DNA of 37,573 nt from an uncultured Blautia sp. (GTDB lineage Bacteria; Bacillota; Clostridia; Lachnospirales; Lachnospiraceae): positions 1-37,573 of the forward strand of contig CALWHD010000187.1 of NCBI GenBank assembly GCA_944380235.1, in the 5' to 3' direction. The position numbers and the translations under genes were made by a program. This document shows positions 17,113 to 24,471 of this stretch, piece by piece; position 1 is the stretch's first letter, and the number at the start of each line of letters is the position of its first letter. The notes beneath the pieces are model-generated. The model was given only the letters and a program-made list of their open reading frames with translations, was not told where the DNA came from and ran no database searches.

Positions 17113-19150
17113 GTGGCGCATTCAGCACTTCTGTGCCTTTCAGCACAAATCTTCCGTCTTCAATAACGGAAAGTTCTCCCCCTTCTTTCAGCAGAACACG
17201 TATAAATTCCAGTTCATCATAGGGGATCGTAATATCCGTATGGCAGCCAAGGTACGCCTTGCCCACATCCTCTTTTCTTAAAATAGACACTTCATTGTCC
17301 CTGGCAATAATCTCTTTCCCATCAGGATTATATACGGATGTATCCTCACACCAGCTGTAGCAGGTATCACCCACAGCAAAGTGAGGCCCCATCTTCTCTG
17401 CGATCAGGACGGGAAGCAGATGTCCTATCTGATATTTCTCTGCCATCACGTAAGCTGTTGTATTGGTCCCAATGGCAAACTCTCCCAAAGGAAGCGTATC
17501 ATGATGATACAGCAGGTTTGCCTTGATAAACTCTTCGTTTTCTTCCTCAGAGTCAAAGTTTCCGCAGCTGTACTGAGTAATTCTTCCGTCCTTAAAAGTA
17601 AGCTGCAGATCTTTGTATTCCAGTCCGTTCAGAAATACCTTTGTCACATGGAGGATTCCGTTGGTTCCTGTGAGAACAGGTGAGGTAAAGACCTCGCCCA
17701 CAGGGATGTTCACATCTGCCACACAGTTTTCAAAGTTCGTCTGCTTATCCGGATTTTCCAATGTATGAAGATGCACCGTGAGATCCGTTCTGTTTTCTCC
17801 CTTTCCTTTGATCCTGACATATTCCCCTTTGTCCAGGGCGTCAATGATGGACTGCTGGATTTTCTTATACAGGTCATTATCCAGTGTGTTGATCTTTACA
17901 GTTTCACGGAAGATTTCCTCAAAACGGCTTCCGATCTCCTTCACCGGGTAAGCGATGATGGTGAAGCTTCTTTCCTCTCCTTTGATATACCGGTTTACGA
18001 TCTGTCCTGCTTCGTTGTCATAGCTGACCTGAAGCTTCTGCTGATGTCTGCTTAAGGCACAGGCTTCCTTCTTTGTCACCGGCGCAAAAGGCACCTCCCC
18101 GAACGTTTCCATACAAGCCGGTCCCCCATGGGCGTTTGCCAGGTCTTTTACCTGTTCATAAGCCACCTGAAGGACTCTCAGTTTTCTCTGCACAAACTCG
18201 TGATCCAGATACAGGGCATTGTCATCCTTATGGTCATAGTCAAACTGTTTGTTGGGCACAGCTCCATAATATCCCACTCTGTGGTGCTGTTTTCTGTTTA
18301 CAGAATGGACCGCGCTTCTGTAAATGACAGGCTGCAGCCCCATTTCTTTAAACTGATCTATGGATTCCCTTACCATTCGTTCAAATCCAAGCTGAAAGCG
18401 GATATTCACGGTTTTCTTTTTTGTAATATCTTTTCCCGTCATAACAAAGCCGGTGCGGTAGCCTTCTGTAAAGGTGCGAGCCATCGCACGGATAGCCTCT
18501 TCCGGCAGAGTATTTAAGAATTCTGCCATAGCCTTTTCATTTTCTGTGATATATTCTCCGAACCGATACAGATACCGGATGTCCTGCAGATCACTTTCAC
18601 AAATGATCTTCGCCGCGAAATCAAGAGACGGATCTACTCCCTCCCTTACTCTGCGTCCGACCATCTCATCACTGTAATCACTGACATACCAGTACACAGC
18701 TTCTTTTACATCTTTGGGGTCCACGGTTTCATCCTCAAACAGATTGTAGATCTGAACAAACAGCTCCATTGCCACAGTCATATCAAAGAGCCTGTCCTCA
18801 TAAACAAAAACGATCATCCCCCGTACTTCTGTATAGAGAAAACTTAACAGCTTACCAAAATCAGCTCCCAGCTTTTCCTGTGCGTAGGCAGGATTTCCGT
18901 AGGATTTATCATAGTTTCCCGGAAGGATATCCTGATACATCTTATGATTATTTTCTTCCAGCTCCTGAAGAGATGCTGTACAGAGCCATCCTTCCTTTAT
19001 TTTACCGTAGATGTCTGTAATCTGTATTATAAACTCTGCTGTTTTCTGGAAGAAATCCCTGAAGGGTTCTCTCACCAGCTCTTCTGTCATAATTTCACTG
19101 ATTCTCTCCCGCATGAGGGAGAAACGTTCTTTCATTAATTCATCACTCAT
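17087..19150 (-). CDS. M29-like aminopeptidase with N-terminal extension
   Basis: The C-terminal half (about 390-687) looks like a metallo-aminopeptidase of the M29 (thermophilic aminopeptidase) family, which releases N-terminal residues from peptides. Putative metal ligands follow the expected order: E486 (VGEVFTSP), E557 (LGEFAIG), H590 (GPHFAVGD), H637 and D639 (CHTD). At 687 aa it is far longer than the ~410 aa of classical members. The first ~240 residues are helical, acidic and have no family I recognise. No signal peptide is visible. Its start overlaps the HD-domain gene by 8 bp, so the two are translationally coupled. The ATG at 19150 lacks a strong ribosome site; ATG at 19135 is an alternative. 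Confidence 0.8.
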   Translation of the reverse strand: MSDELMKERFSLMRERISEIMTEELVREPFRDFFQKTAEFIIQITDIYGKIKEGWLCTASLQELEENNHKMYQDILPGNYDKSYGNPAYAQEKLGADFGKLLSFLYTEVRGMIVFVYEDRLFDMTVAMELFVQIYNLFEDETVDPKDVKEAVYWYVSDYSDEMVGRRVREGVDPSLDFAAKIICESDLQDIRYLYRFGEYITENEKAMAEFLNTLPEEAIRAMARTFTEGYRTGFVMTGKDITKKKTVNIRFQLGFERMVRESIDQFKEMGLQPVIYRSAVHSVNRKQHHRVGYYGAVPNKQFDYDHKDDNALYLDHEFVQRKLRVLQVAYEQVKDLANAHGGPACMETFGEVPFAPVTKKEACALSRHQQKLQVSYDNEAGQIVNRYIKGEERSFTIIAYPVKEIGSRFEEIFRETVKINTLDNDLYKKIQQSIIDALDKGEYVRIKGKGENRTDLTVHLHTLENPDKQTNFENCVADVNIPVGEVFTSPVLTGTNGILHVTKVFLNGLEYKDLQLTFKDGRITQYSCGNFDSEEENEEFIKANLLYHHDTLPLGEFAIGTNTTAYVMAEKYQIGHLLPVLIAEKMGPHFAVGDTCYSWCEDTSVYNPDGKEIIARDNEVSILRKEDVGKAYLGCHTDITIPYDELEFIRVLLKEGGELSVIEDGRFVLKGTEVLNAPLDKNCNNM

Positions 19151-19733
19151 CTTTTAAATTACCGCTTTCTACATTTTTATTAAGAATTTCTTCAATATAA
19201 GCTCTCATGATCTCTGAGCCTTCTCCCACTCTTCGGTTCCTGTTCAGAACCTGAGATTTTTTTACCTGATGCTCTCTCCAGGCAAGTCCGTCTGTGGCAT
19301 TGTTGAGCATAAGAGGCTGCACGTTGTCGCATACATGGGCGAATTTTGCTTCACTGGTCTCATAAGCCTCAAACTCCTCCCACAGCTCTCTGAACTTTCT
19401 GCCCTGATCTTCGGGCAGCATGCCGAAAAGCCTGTCTGCTGCCTTTTCCTCTCTCCGGCGTTTTGATTTATTTCCTTCTGCGTCATAAGCATAAGTATCT
19501 CCCGCATCAATCTCCACGATATCATGAATGAGGACCATGGTGATGACCTTTGCCAGATCCACTTTCTGGTTGGAATATTCCTGCAGCAGCACAGCCATCA
19601 GCGCCAGATGCCAGGAATGTTCCGCATCATTTTCCTTTCGCTTTCCATCAGATAAATAAGTCTGGCGGGTAATAAATTTCAGTTTATCCACTTCCAGCAG
19701 AAAATCCATCTGTTTTTTCAACCGTTCATCCAT
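19143..19733 (-). CDS. HD-domain phosphohydrolase (YfbR/HDDC2-like)
   Basis: A metal-dependent phosphohydrolase of the HD superfamily. H (DAEHSWHLA), HD (LIHDIVEIDAGD) and a downstream Asp form the metal site. The pattern matches the YfbR/HDDC2 group, known for 5'-deoxynucleotide phosphatase activity. I choose ATG 19733 because AGGAG lies 8 bases upstream; a GTG at 19742 overlaps that site. It lies 21 bp after a small membrane protein gene and overlaps the aminopeptidase start. Nucleotide salvage is a plausible role, but the substrate is inferred from the family only. Confidence 0.85.
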   Translation of the reverse strand: MDERLKKQMDFLLEVDKLKFITRQTYLSDGKRKENDAEHSWHLALMAVLLQEYSNQKVDLAKVITMVLIHDIVEIDAGDTYAYDAEGNKSKRRREEKAADRLFGMLPEDQGRKFRELWEEFEAYETSEAKFAHVCDNVQPLMLNNATDGLAWREHQVKKSQVLNRNRRVGEGSEIMRAYIEEILNKNVESGNLKDE

Positions 19734-19754
19734 TCTCTTCACTCCTCTCCCAGA

Positions 19755-20075
19755 CTAGGCTATTCCGGCAAGAAAAAGCGCCAGCCAGATAACCATCAGC
19801 ACTCCATTTCCCAGAGCGCCAACCTTGCAGTAAAATAAATCCCGCTCCTTATCCCCGAAACTTTTCAGTCCCAGAAGAAAACCATAGACAGACAGTGCAA
19901 TGGCGATCAGCCCCATGGCTCCCAGGTACAGCCCTCCGTTTCCGTGAAAAACCAGCGAACAGAAGACTGCGGCAAAAAACAGAAGAAGAGAAACACCTGC
20001 CAGCACAGAAGACAGAACCCCTTTCGGTGAATGTTTTTTCTTCAGCAATTTATACTTAAACTTTCTTTTTGCCAT
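19755..20075 (-). CDS. Small membrane protein of unknown function (106 aa)
   Basis: A very basic N-terminus (MAKRKFKYKLLKKKH) is followed by three hydrophobic segments, about 22-44, 51-70 and 87-106. The layout is conserved-looking, and I recall similar Lachnospiraceae proteins under an uncharacterised DUF (possibly DUF6142), but I am not certain. GAGGAAG precedes the ATG. It overlaps the VanZ gene by 20 bp, so the two are coupled. No enzymatic motif is visible. Confidence 0.8.
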   Translation of the reverse strand: MAKRKFKYKLLKKKHSPKGVLSSVLAGVSLLLFFAAVFCSLVFHGNGGLYLGAMGLIAIALSVYGFLLGLKSFGDKERDLFYCKVGALGNGVLMVIWLALFLAGIA

Positions 20076-20550
20076 ATTTCCGCTTCCTCTTTCTCAGTTT
20101 ATTATATATCATATAACTTACGGCAAAAATCACATATCCTGCCGCTGTTCCCAGTGTATTCATCACCAGATCATCTACATCAAAGCTTCCTCTCTTTGTC
20201 ACCAGCTGCACAGTTTCCACCAGCAGGCTCAGGGCAAAGCCGGAAAAGGTAATAAAGAAAAATCCCCTGGCATTTCTGCTGATAATAGGAAGAATCAGCC
20301 CAAAAGGCACAAAACCCGCTACATTTCCCAGCAGATTGGCTGCCACTGCCAGATACCCCAGCTGTTCTCTGTAATTCCAGAAACGGCTGATCTCCCGGAA
20401 CAGGATAAGATTATAATGGTATTCCCGCTCCTCAAACCTTAACTGGCCTACCCGCTCTGATATAAATAAAAAATAAATCAATGCAAGAATATACAGTACG
20501 AAAAAAATCTTTCCCGCAGTCTTAATCCTTTTCTTTGTTCTCTTATTCAA
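20056..20550 (-). CDS. VanZ-family membrane protein
   Basis: A 164-aa protein with four hydrophobic segments and the VanZ landmarks NLLGNVAGFVPFG and the later SLLVETVQLVTKRGSFDVDDLVMNT region. VanZ of enterococci gives low-level teicoplanin resistance, but most homologues have no known role and no vancomycin genes are nearby. The start is a TTG at 20550 with GGGG upstream. The basic tail (KLRKRKRKYGKKK) overlaps the next gene. It is the first gene of VanZ-membrane protein-HD-aminopeptidase. Confidence 0.88.
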   Translation of the reverse strand: MNKRTKKRIKTAGKIFFVLYILALIYFLFISERVGQLRFEEREYHYNLILFREISRFWNYREQLGYLAVAANLLGNVAGFVPFGLILPIISRNARGFFFITFSGFALSLLVETVQLVTKRGSFDVDDLVMNTLGTAAGYVIFAVSYMIYNKLRKRKRKYGKKKV

Positions 20551-20588
20551 CCTGATATCCCCTATCTTTTCCCCTTATCCTGCGCTTC

Positions 20589-20604
20589 CGGCAGACGCCT
20601 GCCG
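20589..20604 (-). repeat. Short hairpin upstream of the VanZ gene
   Basis: CGGCAG-ACGC-CTGCCG forms a 6-bp GC-rich stem in the leader about 40 bases before the VanZ start. No U-run follows on either strand. It may be a leader structure or the residue of a terminator. Confidence 0.3.
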
Positions 20605-20660
20605 CCGTGCACAGACATACAGACAGTTTCTGCCGTTTTCTTTCCCGGCACACTGTCAAA

Positions 20661-20699
20661 GCAGAAAAACGGGAGAACATCTATCCCCCGTTTTCTGTT
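20661..20699 (-). terminator. Terminator after pyrE and the 50-aa gene
   Basis: On the minus strand CAGAAAACGGG and CCCGTTTTTCTG pair with a single bulged base around a 12-base loop, ending in a T-rich stretch. It lies about 20 bp past the stop of the 50-aa membrane peptide gene and separates it from the VanZ operon. Confidence 0.55.
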
Positions 20700-20719
20700 T
20701 ACACAGAAAATCCCTCTGA

Positions 20720-20872
20720 TCAAAAAGTAATTTCTGTCTTTCTCTTTAAAAGTTTTGTTCCGCTGATGATCATCAGCACCCCTGCGGAAATACCGCTGAC
20801 AAGAATCACGATCCCCAGGGCAACATTTCCTGCGCCGCAGCGGGTCATGGTTTTATAAATTTTTTCATTCAT
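20720..20872 (-). CDS. Small membrane peptide (50 aa)
   Basis: A short gene between pyrE and the VanZ operon. The 50-aa product starts MNEKIYKTMTRCGAGNVALG, has one long or two short hydrophobic stretches (about 16-43), and ends with basic KLLKRKTEITF. GGAAG lies about 10 bases before the ATG. It starts 21 bp after the pyrE stop and is followed by a terminator, both supporting a real gene on the pyrE transcript. I do not recognise a function. Confidence 0.65.
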   Translation of the reverse strand: MNEKIYKTMTRCGAGNVALGIVILVSGISAGVLMIISGTKLLKRKTEITF

Positions 20873-20893
20873 ACAAAGAACACTTCCTTTTTT

Positions 20894-21574
20894 CTATTTT
20901 GCTCCGTACTGTTCATAGTATGCATCAATTGCAGCTTTAAGAGAGTCGTCAATGATAATTTTTCCGTTGTATTCTCTGTTATATAAATGTTCTACTACTT
21001 CCTCCATAGTAACGATTGCATTTGTCTCAAATCCGTACAGATCCTTTACTTCCTCAAGCGCACACTTTTCTCCGCCTTTTCCTACTTCCATGCGGTCAAG
21101 AGATACCATAAGTCCTACGATTTCCACATCAGCAGCCCCTCTTACCTTAGGAACTGTTTCTTCCATGGATTTTCCGGATGTGGTCACGTCTTCGATCATC
21201 ACCACACGATCGCCGTCCATCAGTTTGCTTCCCAGGAAACTTCCTTTATCTGCGCCGTGATCCTTTTCTTCCTTTCTGTCGGAGCAGTAGCGGATTTCCT
21301 TTCCGTATAATTCACTATAAGCAATGGCAGTCACCACACTGATGGGAATCCCTTTGTATGCCGGCCCGAAGAGCACGTCAAACTCATCTCCGTACTTATC
21401 ATGAATGGCTTTTGCATAGTACTCACCCAGACGTTTTAACTGTGAACCTGTCACATAAGCGCCTGCATTCATAAAGAAGGGAGATTTTCTTCCGCTTTTC
21501 AAAGTAAACTCTCCGAATTTCAGCACATTGCAGTCTACCATAAACTCAATAAATTCCTGTTTGTATGCTTCCAT
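20894..21574 (-). CDS. pyrE: Orotate phosphoribosyltransferase PyrE
   Basis: Joins orotate to PRPP to give OMP, the fifth step of UMP synthesis. The PRPP-binding motif VVMIEDVTTSG is clear, and KSGRKSPFF near the N-terminus is typical. I use ATG 21574 (226 aa) since GGAGG precedes it and homologues begin MEAYKQEFIEFM. The start at 21649 would include 25 unlikely residues. It has its own promoter (21640-21668) and lies apart from pyrC-F-K-D, with the feo genes between them. Confidence 0.95.
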   Translation of the reverse strand: MEAYKQEFIEFMVDCNVLKFGEFTLKSGRKSPFFMNAGAYVTGSQLKRLGEYYAKAIHDKYGDEFDVLFGPAYKGIPISVVTAIAYSELYGKEIRYCSDRKEEKDHGADKGSFLGSKLMDGDRVVMIEDVTTSGKSMEETVPKVRGAADVEIVGLMVSLDRMEVGKGGEKCALEEVKDLYGFETNAIVTMEEVVEHLYNREYNGKIIIDDSLKAAIDAYYEQYGAK

Positions 21575-21639
21575 ATTCTCTAAAACCTCCGTAGTTATGG
21601 GTCTTTCCCTTTTTCCTGTATACCTTTGAATTCTTTTAA

Positions 21640-21668
21640 ATTCTAACATAAACGGCAGGGATTTTCAA
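21640..21668 (-). promoter_or_regulatory. Promoter of pyrE
   Basis: On the minus strand TTGAAA (21663-21668), 17 bp, TAGAAT (21640-21645). The predicted leader is about 60 bases. It lies 45 bp downstream of the terminator that closes the feo genes, so pyrE appears to be independently transcribed. No PyrR-type attenuator was found in this short leader. Confidence 0.65.
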
Positions 21669-21712
21669 TAACAGATGGTATGCCGTTCCCCCTGGTTCTC
21701 CTTTTCCGCAAA

Positions 21713-21752
21713 AGACAGCCTGCATCTTATCTCAAAAAGATGCAGGCTGTCT
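21713..21752 (-). terminator. Strong terminator after the feo genes
   Basis: AGACAGCCTGCATCT (21713-21727) and AGATGCAGGCTGTCT (21738-21752) form a perfect 15-bp stem with a 10-base loop. On the minus strand it is followed by TTTTGC. It lies about 60 bp past the Cys-rich FeoB partner gene and insulates pyrE. Confidence 0.85.
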
Positions 21753-21810
21753 GAATTACCTGTAAATGGGTTCAAGTATGTGTATATCTCCTGTCCATGA
21801 CGAAGAAGGA

Positions 21811-21993
21811 CTATTTTTCCTCTGTACTGCGGCATCCACAGCCACATCCTCCATGGCTTCCTTTATGTCCGGGGCAATTTCCTCCGGCAGGACAGCCGAT
21901 GCACCTTGTTCCGTTTTTCTTCGCCTTTACAATATGTGCAACTGCACATCCGATGAGAATCAGCAAAATACCTGCAACTATAAAATCTGCCAT
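21811..21993 (-). CDS. FeoB-associated Cys-rich membrane protein
   Basis: A 60-aa peptide with one N-terminal membrane helix (about 3-22) and a cysteine-rich tail: CIGCPAGGNCPGHKG followed by GGCGCGC, seven cysteines after the helix. This matches the small FeoB-associated Cys-rich family found next to feoB in Firmicutes and thought to assist ferrous iron transport. A GGGAGG site precedes the ATG. It starts 33 bp after the feoB stop and is the last gene before the terminator. Confidence 0.88.
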   Translation of the reverse strand: MADFIVAGILLILIGCAVAHIVKAKKNGTRCIGCPAGGNCPGHKGSHGGCGCGCRSTEEK

Positions 21994-22026
21994 GACAAAG
22001 ACCTCCCTGTCTCAAAATCAATCTTT

Positions 22027-23460
22027 TTAGGAATGCAGGCTGTATTCCGCATTAAATTCTTTCTCTCTTCTGCGGACCAGCATTACCAGAATTGCCGCAA
22101 ATACAGCTACCGCGATCAGTCCCGGAACAAAACCAGTTCCCATAGCGCCTGTGGTGATCAGTGTGCCGAGCTGGTACACCAGAAAGGCCACTGTATAACC
22201 GGTTCCCAGCATAAGGCCGATGCCTCCCCACAGCCATTTTCTGCTCTGCATTTCTGAATTCATAGCTCCAAGAGCCGCAAAACACGGCGGAGTATAAAGA
22301 TTAAACATCAGGTATGCAAGAGCTGCCGCTTTCGTAAGTCCCATAACTGCAGCGACTTCGTTTCCGCTGCCGGTCAGAGCCAGCTCTTCTGTATCGATAA
22401 AGTTTGTCAGACCATATACAACAGCCAGAGTGCCGACTACATTTTCCTTTGCAATGAAGCCTGTAATAGCTGCTGCTGCAAGCTGCCATACTCCAAATCC
22501 CAGCGGAATAAAGAGAATGGAGATTGGATGAGCTATGGATGCAAGGATAGAGGTATTTTCCATTCCTTCCTCCACAAGCTGAAGCTGCCAGTTAAAGCTC
22601 TGCATGATCTGTACTACTGTGTTGCACACCAGAATGATAGTTCCGGCTTTGATAATATATGCTTTACCACGTTCAAGCATGGAAATCACTGCTCTTTTCA
22701 GACTTGGAATCTTGTATTCCGGAAGTTCAATGATAAAAAAGGATTTTCTGTATTTCTGGCCTGTAATCTTCTTTACAAGAAGCGCTCCAAGGAAAATCAG
22801 AAATATACCTGCAAAATACATCAGAGGACCAACCCAGGAAGATCCAGCAAAGAACGCACCTGCAAACAGCGCGATAACCGGAAGTTTCGCACCGCAGGGC
22901 ATGAACGGCGTCAGCATCGCAGTAGTTCTGCGTTCTCTCTCATTACGGATCGTACGGCTTGCCATGATTCCGGGGATCGCGCATCCGGTACCAATTACCA
23001 TAGGAATTACGGATTTGCCGGAAAGACCTACTCTCTTAAAAATAGGATCAAGCACAACCGTTGCACGGGCCATGTAACCGCAGTCTTCCAAAAGAGCGAT
23101 AAGGAAATACATAACCATTACCAGCGGCAGGAATCCCACAACTGCGCCTACACCACCAATGATACCATCAACCAGAAGAGCATACAAGAACGGATTGATA
23201 TCTGCCAGCTGTTCGCCTGCCCAGCCCTGGAATGTTTCGATCCATGCAACCAGCCAGTCAGCGATCCAGGTCCCCACTGTTGTCTGGGATATGTAAAATA
23301 CCAGGAACATAACCACTGCAAAGATAGGGATACCAATGATTTTATGGGTAAGTACTGAGTCAATCTTATCCTGTTTGTTTTTATCTCTGGTAAATACTTT
23401 TCTTCTTTCTACTGCCTTTACAATGCTGTTGACAAAATCAAAACGCTTCCTGTCCTCTTC
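22027..23460 (-). CDS. feoB: FeoB C-terminal permease part (after the TAG)
   Basis: This is the membrane part of FeoB. It carries the Gate motifs, including VIPMVIGTGCAIPGIMASRTI and MPCGAKLPVIALFAG, with the conserved Cys residues thought to line the iron path, and about 8-10 hydrophobic segments. As a separate open frame the first usable start is GTG at 23316, which falls inside the first membrane helix and has no ribosome site. It is therefore unlikely to be made as an independent protein unless TAG is read through. Homology begins right after the stop codon, at 23460. Confidence 0.8.
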   Translation of the reverse strand, partial: EEDRKRFDFVNSIVKAVERRKVFTRDKNKQDKIDSVLTHKIIGIPIFAVVMFLVFYISQTTVGTWIADWLVAWIETFQGWAGEQLADINPFLYALLVDGIIGGVGAVVGFLPLVMVMYFLIALLEDCGYMARATVVLDPIFKRVGLSGKSVIPMVIGTGCAIPGIMASRTIRNERERRTTAMLTPFMPCGAKLPVIALFAGAFFAGSSWVGPLMYFAGIFLIFLGALLVKKITGQKYRKSFFIIELPEYKIPSLKRAVISMLERGKAYIIKAGTIILVCNTVVQIMQSFNWQLQLVEEGMENTSILASIAHPISILFIPLGFGVWQLAAAAITGFIAKENVVGTLAVVYGLTNFIDTEELALTGSGNEVAAVMGLTKAAALAYLMFNLYTPPCFAALGAMNSEMQSRKWLWGGIGLMLGTGYTVAFLVYQLGTLITTGAMGTGFVPGLIAVAVFAAILVMLVRRREKEFNAEYSLHS

Positions 23461-24024
23461 CTATACAGCCTTCTTATCCTGTAAATCAATATCAGCCTGT
23501 ACATAAGGAGCTTTCTGACCCTTTCCTTTTAAGTCTGCCGCCTGCTTTACTGCCTCTTTCAGACCTGTATGTCCGGAAGAAGTAGAAACTGTCTGTACCA
23601 CCGGACAGCCCAGTTTTTCTGACAGAAGCTTTACATTGATCTGTGTTCCTTTTTTGTCTGTAATATCACTTTTGTTCAGTGCCACTACTACCGGAATCCC
23701 CAGTTCCAGAAGCTGTGTGGTAAAAAACAGACTTCGGCTCAGATTTGTACTATCTACAATATTGATGATCGCATCAGGGTTTTCATGCTTTACATAACTG
23801 CTGGTAATGCTCTCCTCTGAAGTAAACGGTGACATGGAGTAAGCCCCCGGCAAATCTACCGCGATCAGCTCCTCCGCCCCGTCGTAATAAGACTTCTTTA
23901 CTGGATTTTCTTTTCTTTCCACTGTAACACCGGCCCAGTTTCCAACGCGTTCATTTCTTCCTGTCAGCGCATTGTACATGGTAGTCTTACCGCTGTTAGG
24001 ATTTCCTGCCAAAGCGATTCTCAT
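23461..24024 (-). CDS. feoB: FeoB N-terminal G-domain part (before the TAG)
   Basis: This 187-aa fragment is the cytosolic GTPase domain of FeoB: G1 GNPNSGKTT, G2 in GVTVE, G3 DLPG, G4 NKSD, followed by the helical regulatory region. It ends at TAG just before the membrane part. I use ATG 24024, with GGAGGAG about 10 bases upstream; a TTG at 24033 is too close to that site. Upstream lie a candidate iron-regulator box (24056-24069) and a terminator. Alone it could bind GTP but not transport iron. Confidence 0.85.
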   Translation of the reverse strand: MRIALAGNPNSGKTTMYNALTGRNERVGNWAGVTVERKENPVKKSYYDGAEELIAVDLPGAYSMSPFTSEESITSSYVKHENPDAIINIVDSTNLSRSLFFTTQLLELGIPVVVALNKSDITDKKGTQINVKLLSEKLGCPVVQTVSTSSGHTGLKEAVKQAADLKGKGQKAPYVQADIDLQDKKAV

Positions 24025-24055
24025 GACTAACAATCTCCTCCTTCACTCTCTTTAG

Positions 24056-24069
24056 CTAGTTTAGACTAA
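24056..24069 (-). promoter_or_regulatory. Candidate metal-regulator box upstream of feoB
   Basis: On the minus strand TTAGTCTAAACTAG, close to the perfect palindrome TTAGTTTAAACTAA. It lies 32 bp before the feoB ATG and just after the feoA-feoB terminator. A near-identical box precedes feoA. DtxR/IdeR-type iron regulators bind TTAG...CTAA palindromes, so iron control is plausible, but the regulator is not in the window. Confidence 0.5.
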
Positions 24070-24080
24070 CTTACAATTCG

Positions 24081-24109
24081 AAAAAAGCAGTGGTTCATAC
24101 ATACCACTG
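24081..24109 (-). terminator. Terminator between feoA and feoB
   Basis: On the minus strand CAGTGGT and ACCACTG form a 7-bp stem with an 8-base loop, followed directly by CTTTTTTC. It lies between feoA and feoB, so feoB would depend on read-through or on its own promoter. A second inverted repeat, TGCAGGG/CCCTGCA (24118-24124 with 24154-24160), lies just before it in the transcript. Confidence 0.7.
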
Positions 24110-24195
24110 TTTTCTCCTGCAGGGACATAAAACAAATAAAATTATGACTGCTGCCCTGCATACCGACAAAAGATACCTATCCTATTCTGCCGGAA

Positions 24196-24408
24196 TTATA
24201 TTGAAATAGCATTCGCTAAATCAGTATCTATATTATATCTGCCGTCTTTGATAGAAACTACACATCCGCCCTTTAAATGAGAAATAACGGTAATCGGCTC
24301 CCCACTGTAGCAGCCAAGAGAAAAAAGAAACGCTTCCAGTTCCTCATCCTCTGTGTTGATACTTTTTACGATATATTCTTCTCCTTCATTTGCTTCCAAT
24401 AAAGTCAT
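24196..24408 (-). CDS. feoA: FeoA-family ferrous iron transport protein
   Basis: A 70-aa soluble SH3-like protein of the FeoA family, which interacts with FeoB in ferrous iron uptake. The family pattern is visible: an N-terminal strand, FLFSLGCYSGEPITVISH and a C-terminal IDTDLANAI, matching the typical LG-x-G-x-x-V and A-x-x-I endings. AAAAGG lies just before the ATG. It is the first gene of the feo group, with a promoter and metal-box upstream, and is separated from feoB by 171 bp holding a terminator. Confidence 0.88.
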   Translation of the reverse strand: MTLLEANEGEEYIVKSINTEDEELEAFLFSLGCYSGEPITVISHLKGGCVVSIKDGRYNIDTDLANAISI

Positions 24409-24457
24409 ATCCTTTTGAAACCTCTTTCCTCTTAGAGTTACACACCCCTTACCCTTG

Positions 24458-24471
24458 TTAGTTTATGCTAA
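24458..24471 (-). promoter_or_regulatory. Candidate metal-regulator box overlapping the feoA -10
   Basis: On the minus strand TTAGCATAAACTAA, a near-palindrome sharing TTAGNNTAAACTA with the box before feoB. It covers the -10 hexamer TAAACT of the feoA promoter, the classic position for a repressor. Binding by a DtxR-type iron regulator is inference. Confidence 0.55.

Larger units (their letters stand above)
22027..24024 (-). pseudogene. feoB: feoB interrupted by an in-frame TAG codon
   Basis: FeoB is the GTP-driven ferrous iron permease. The two halves described separately here are in the same frame and are divided only by TAG at 23461-23463. After the stop the frame continues with 48 sense codons (starting EEDRKRFDFVNS) that match the usual FeoB linker and lead straight into the first membrane helix. 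Ignoring the TAG gives 665 codons, a normal FeoB length. There are no frame shifts or gaps. This is either a recent nonsense mutation, a sequencing error, or suppression of TAG. Both halves remain well conserved, which argues for recency. Confidence 0.75.

Noticed and set aside
20056..20550. Glycopeptide resistance from the VanZ-family gene
   Set aside because: No vanHAX, vanRS or other resistance genes are nearby, and most VanZ-family proteins have no resistance role.
21665..21847. A 60-codon minus-strand frame after the Cys-rich protein gene
   Set aside because: It spans the strong 15-bp terminator at 21713-21752 and the pyrE promoter and lacks a recognisable product.
22528..23358. A 276-codon open frame on the plus strand
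   Set aside because: Antisense to the FeoB membrane region. No family features, and FeoB homology on the other strand is clear.
23461..23463. TAG in feoB as a pyrrolysine codon
   Set aside because: No pyrrolysine genes are visible, FeoB is not a known pyrrolysine protein, and TAG ends truA at its normal length, so TAG acts as a stop here.
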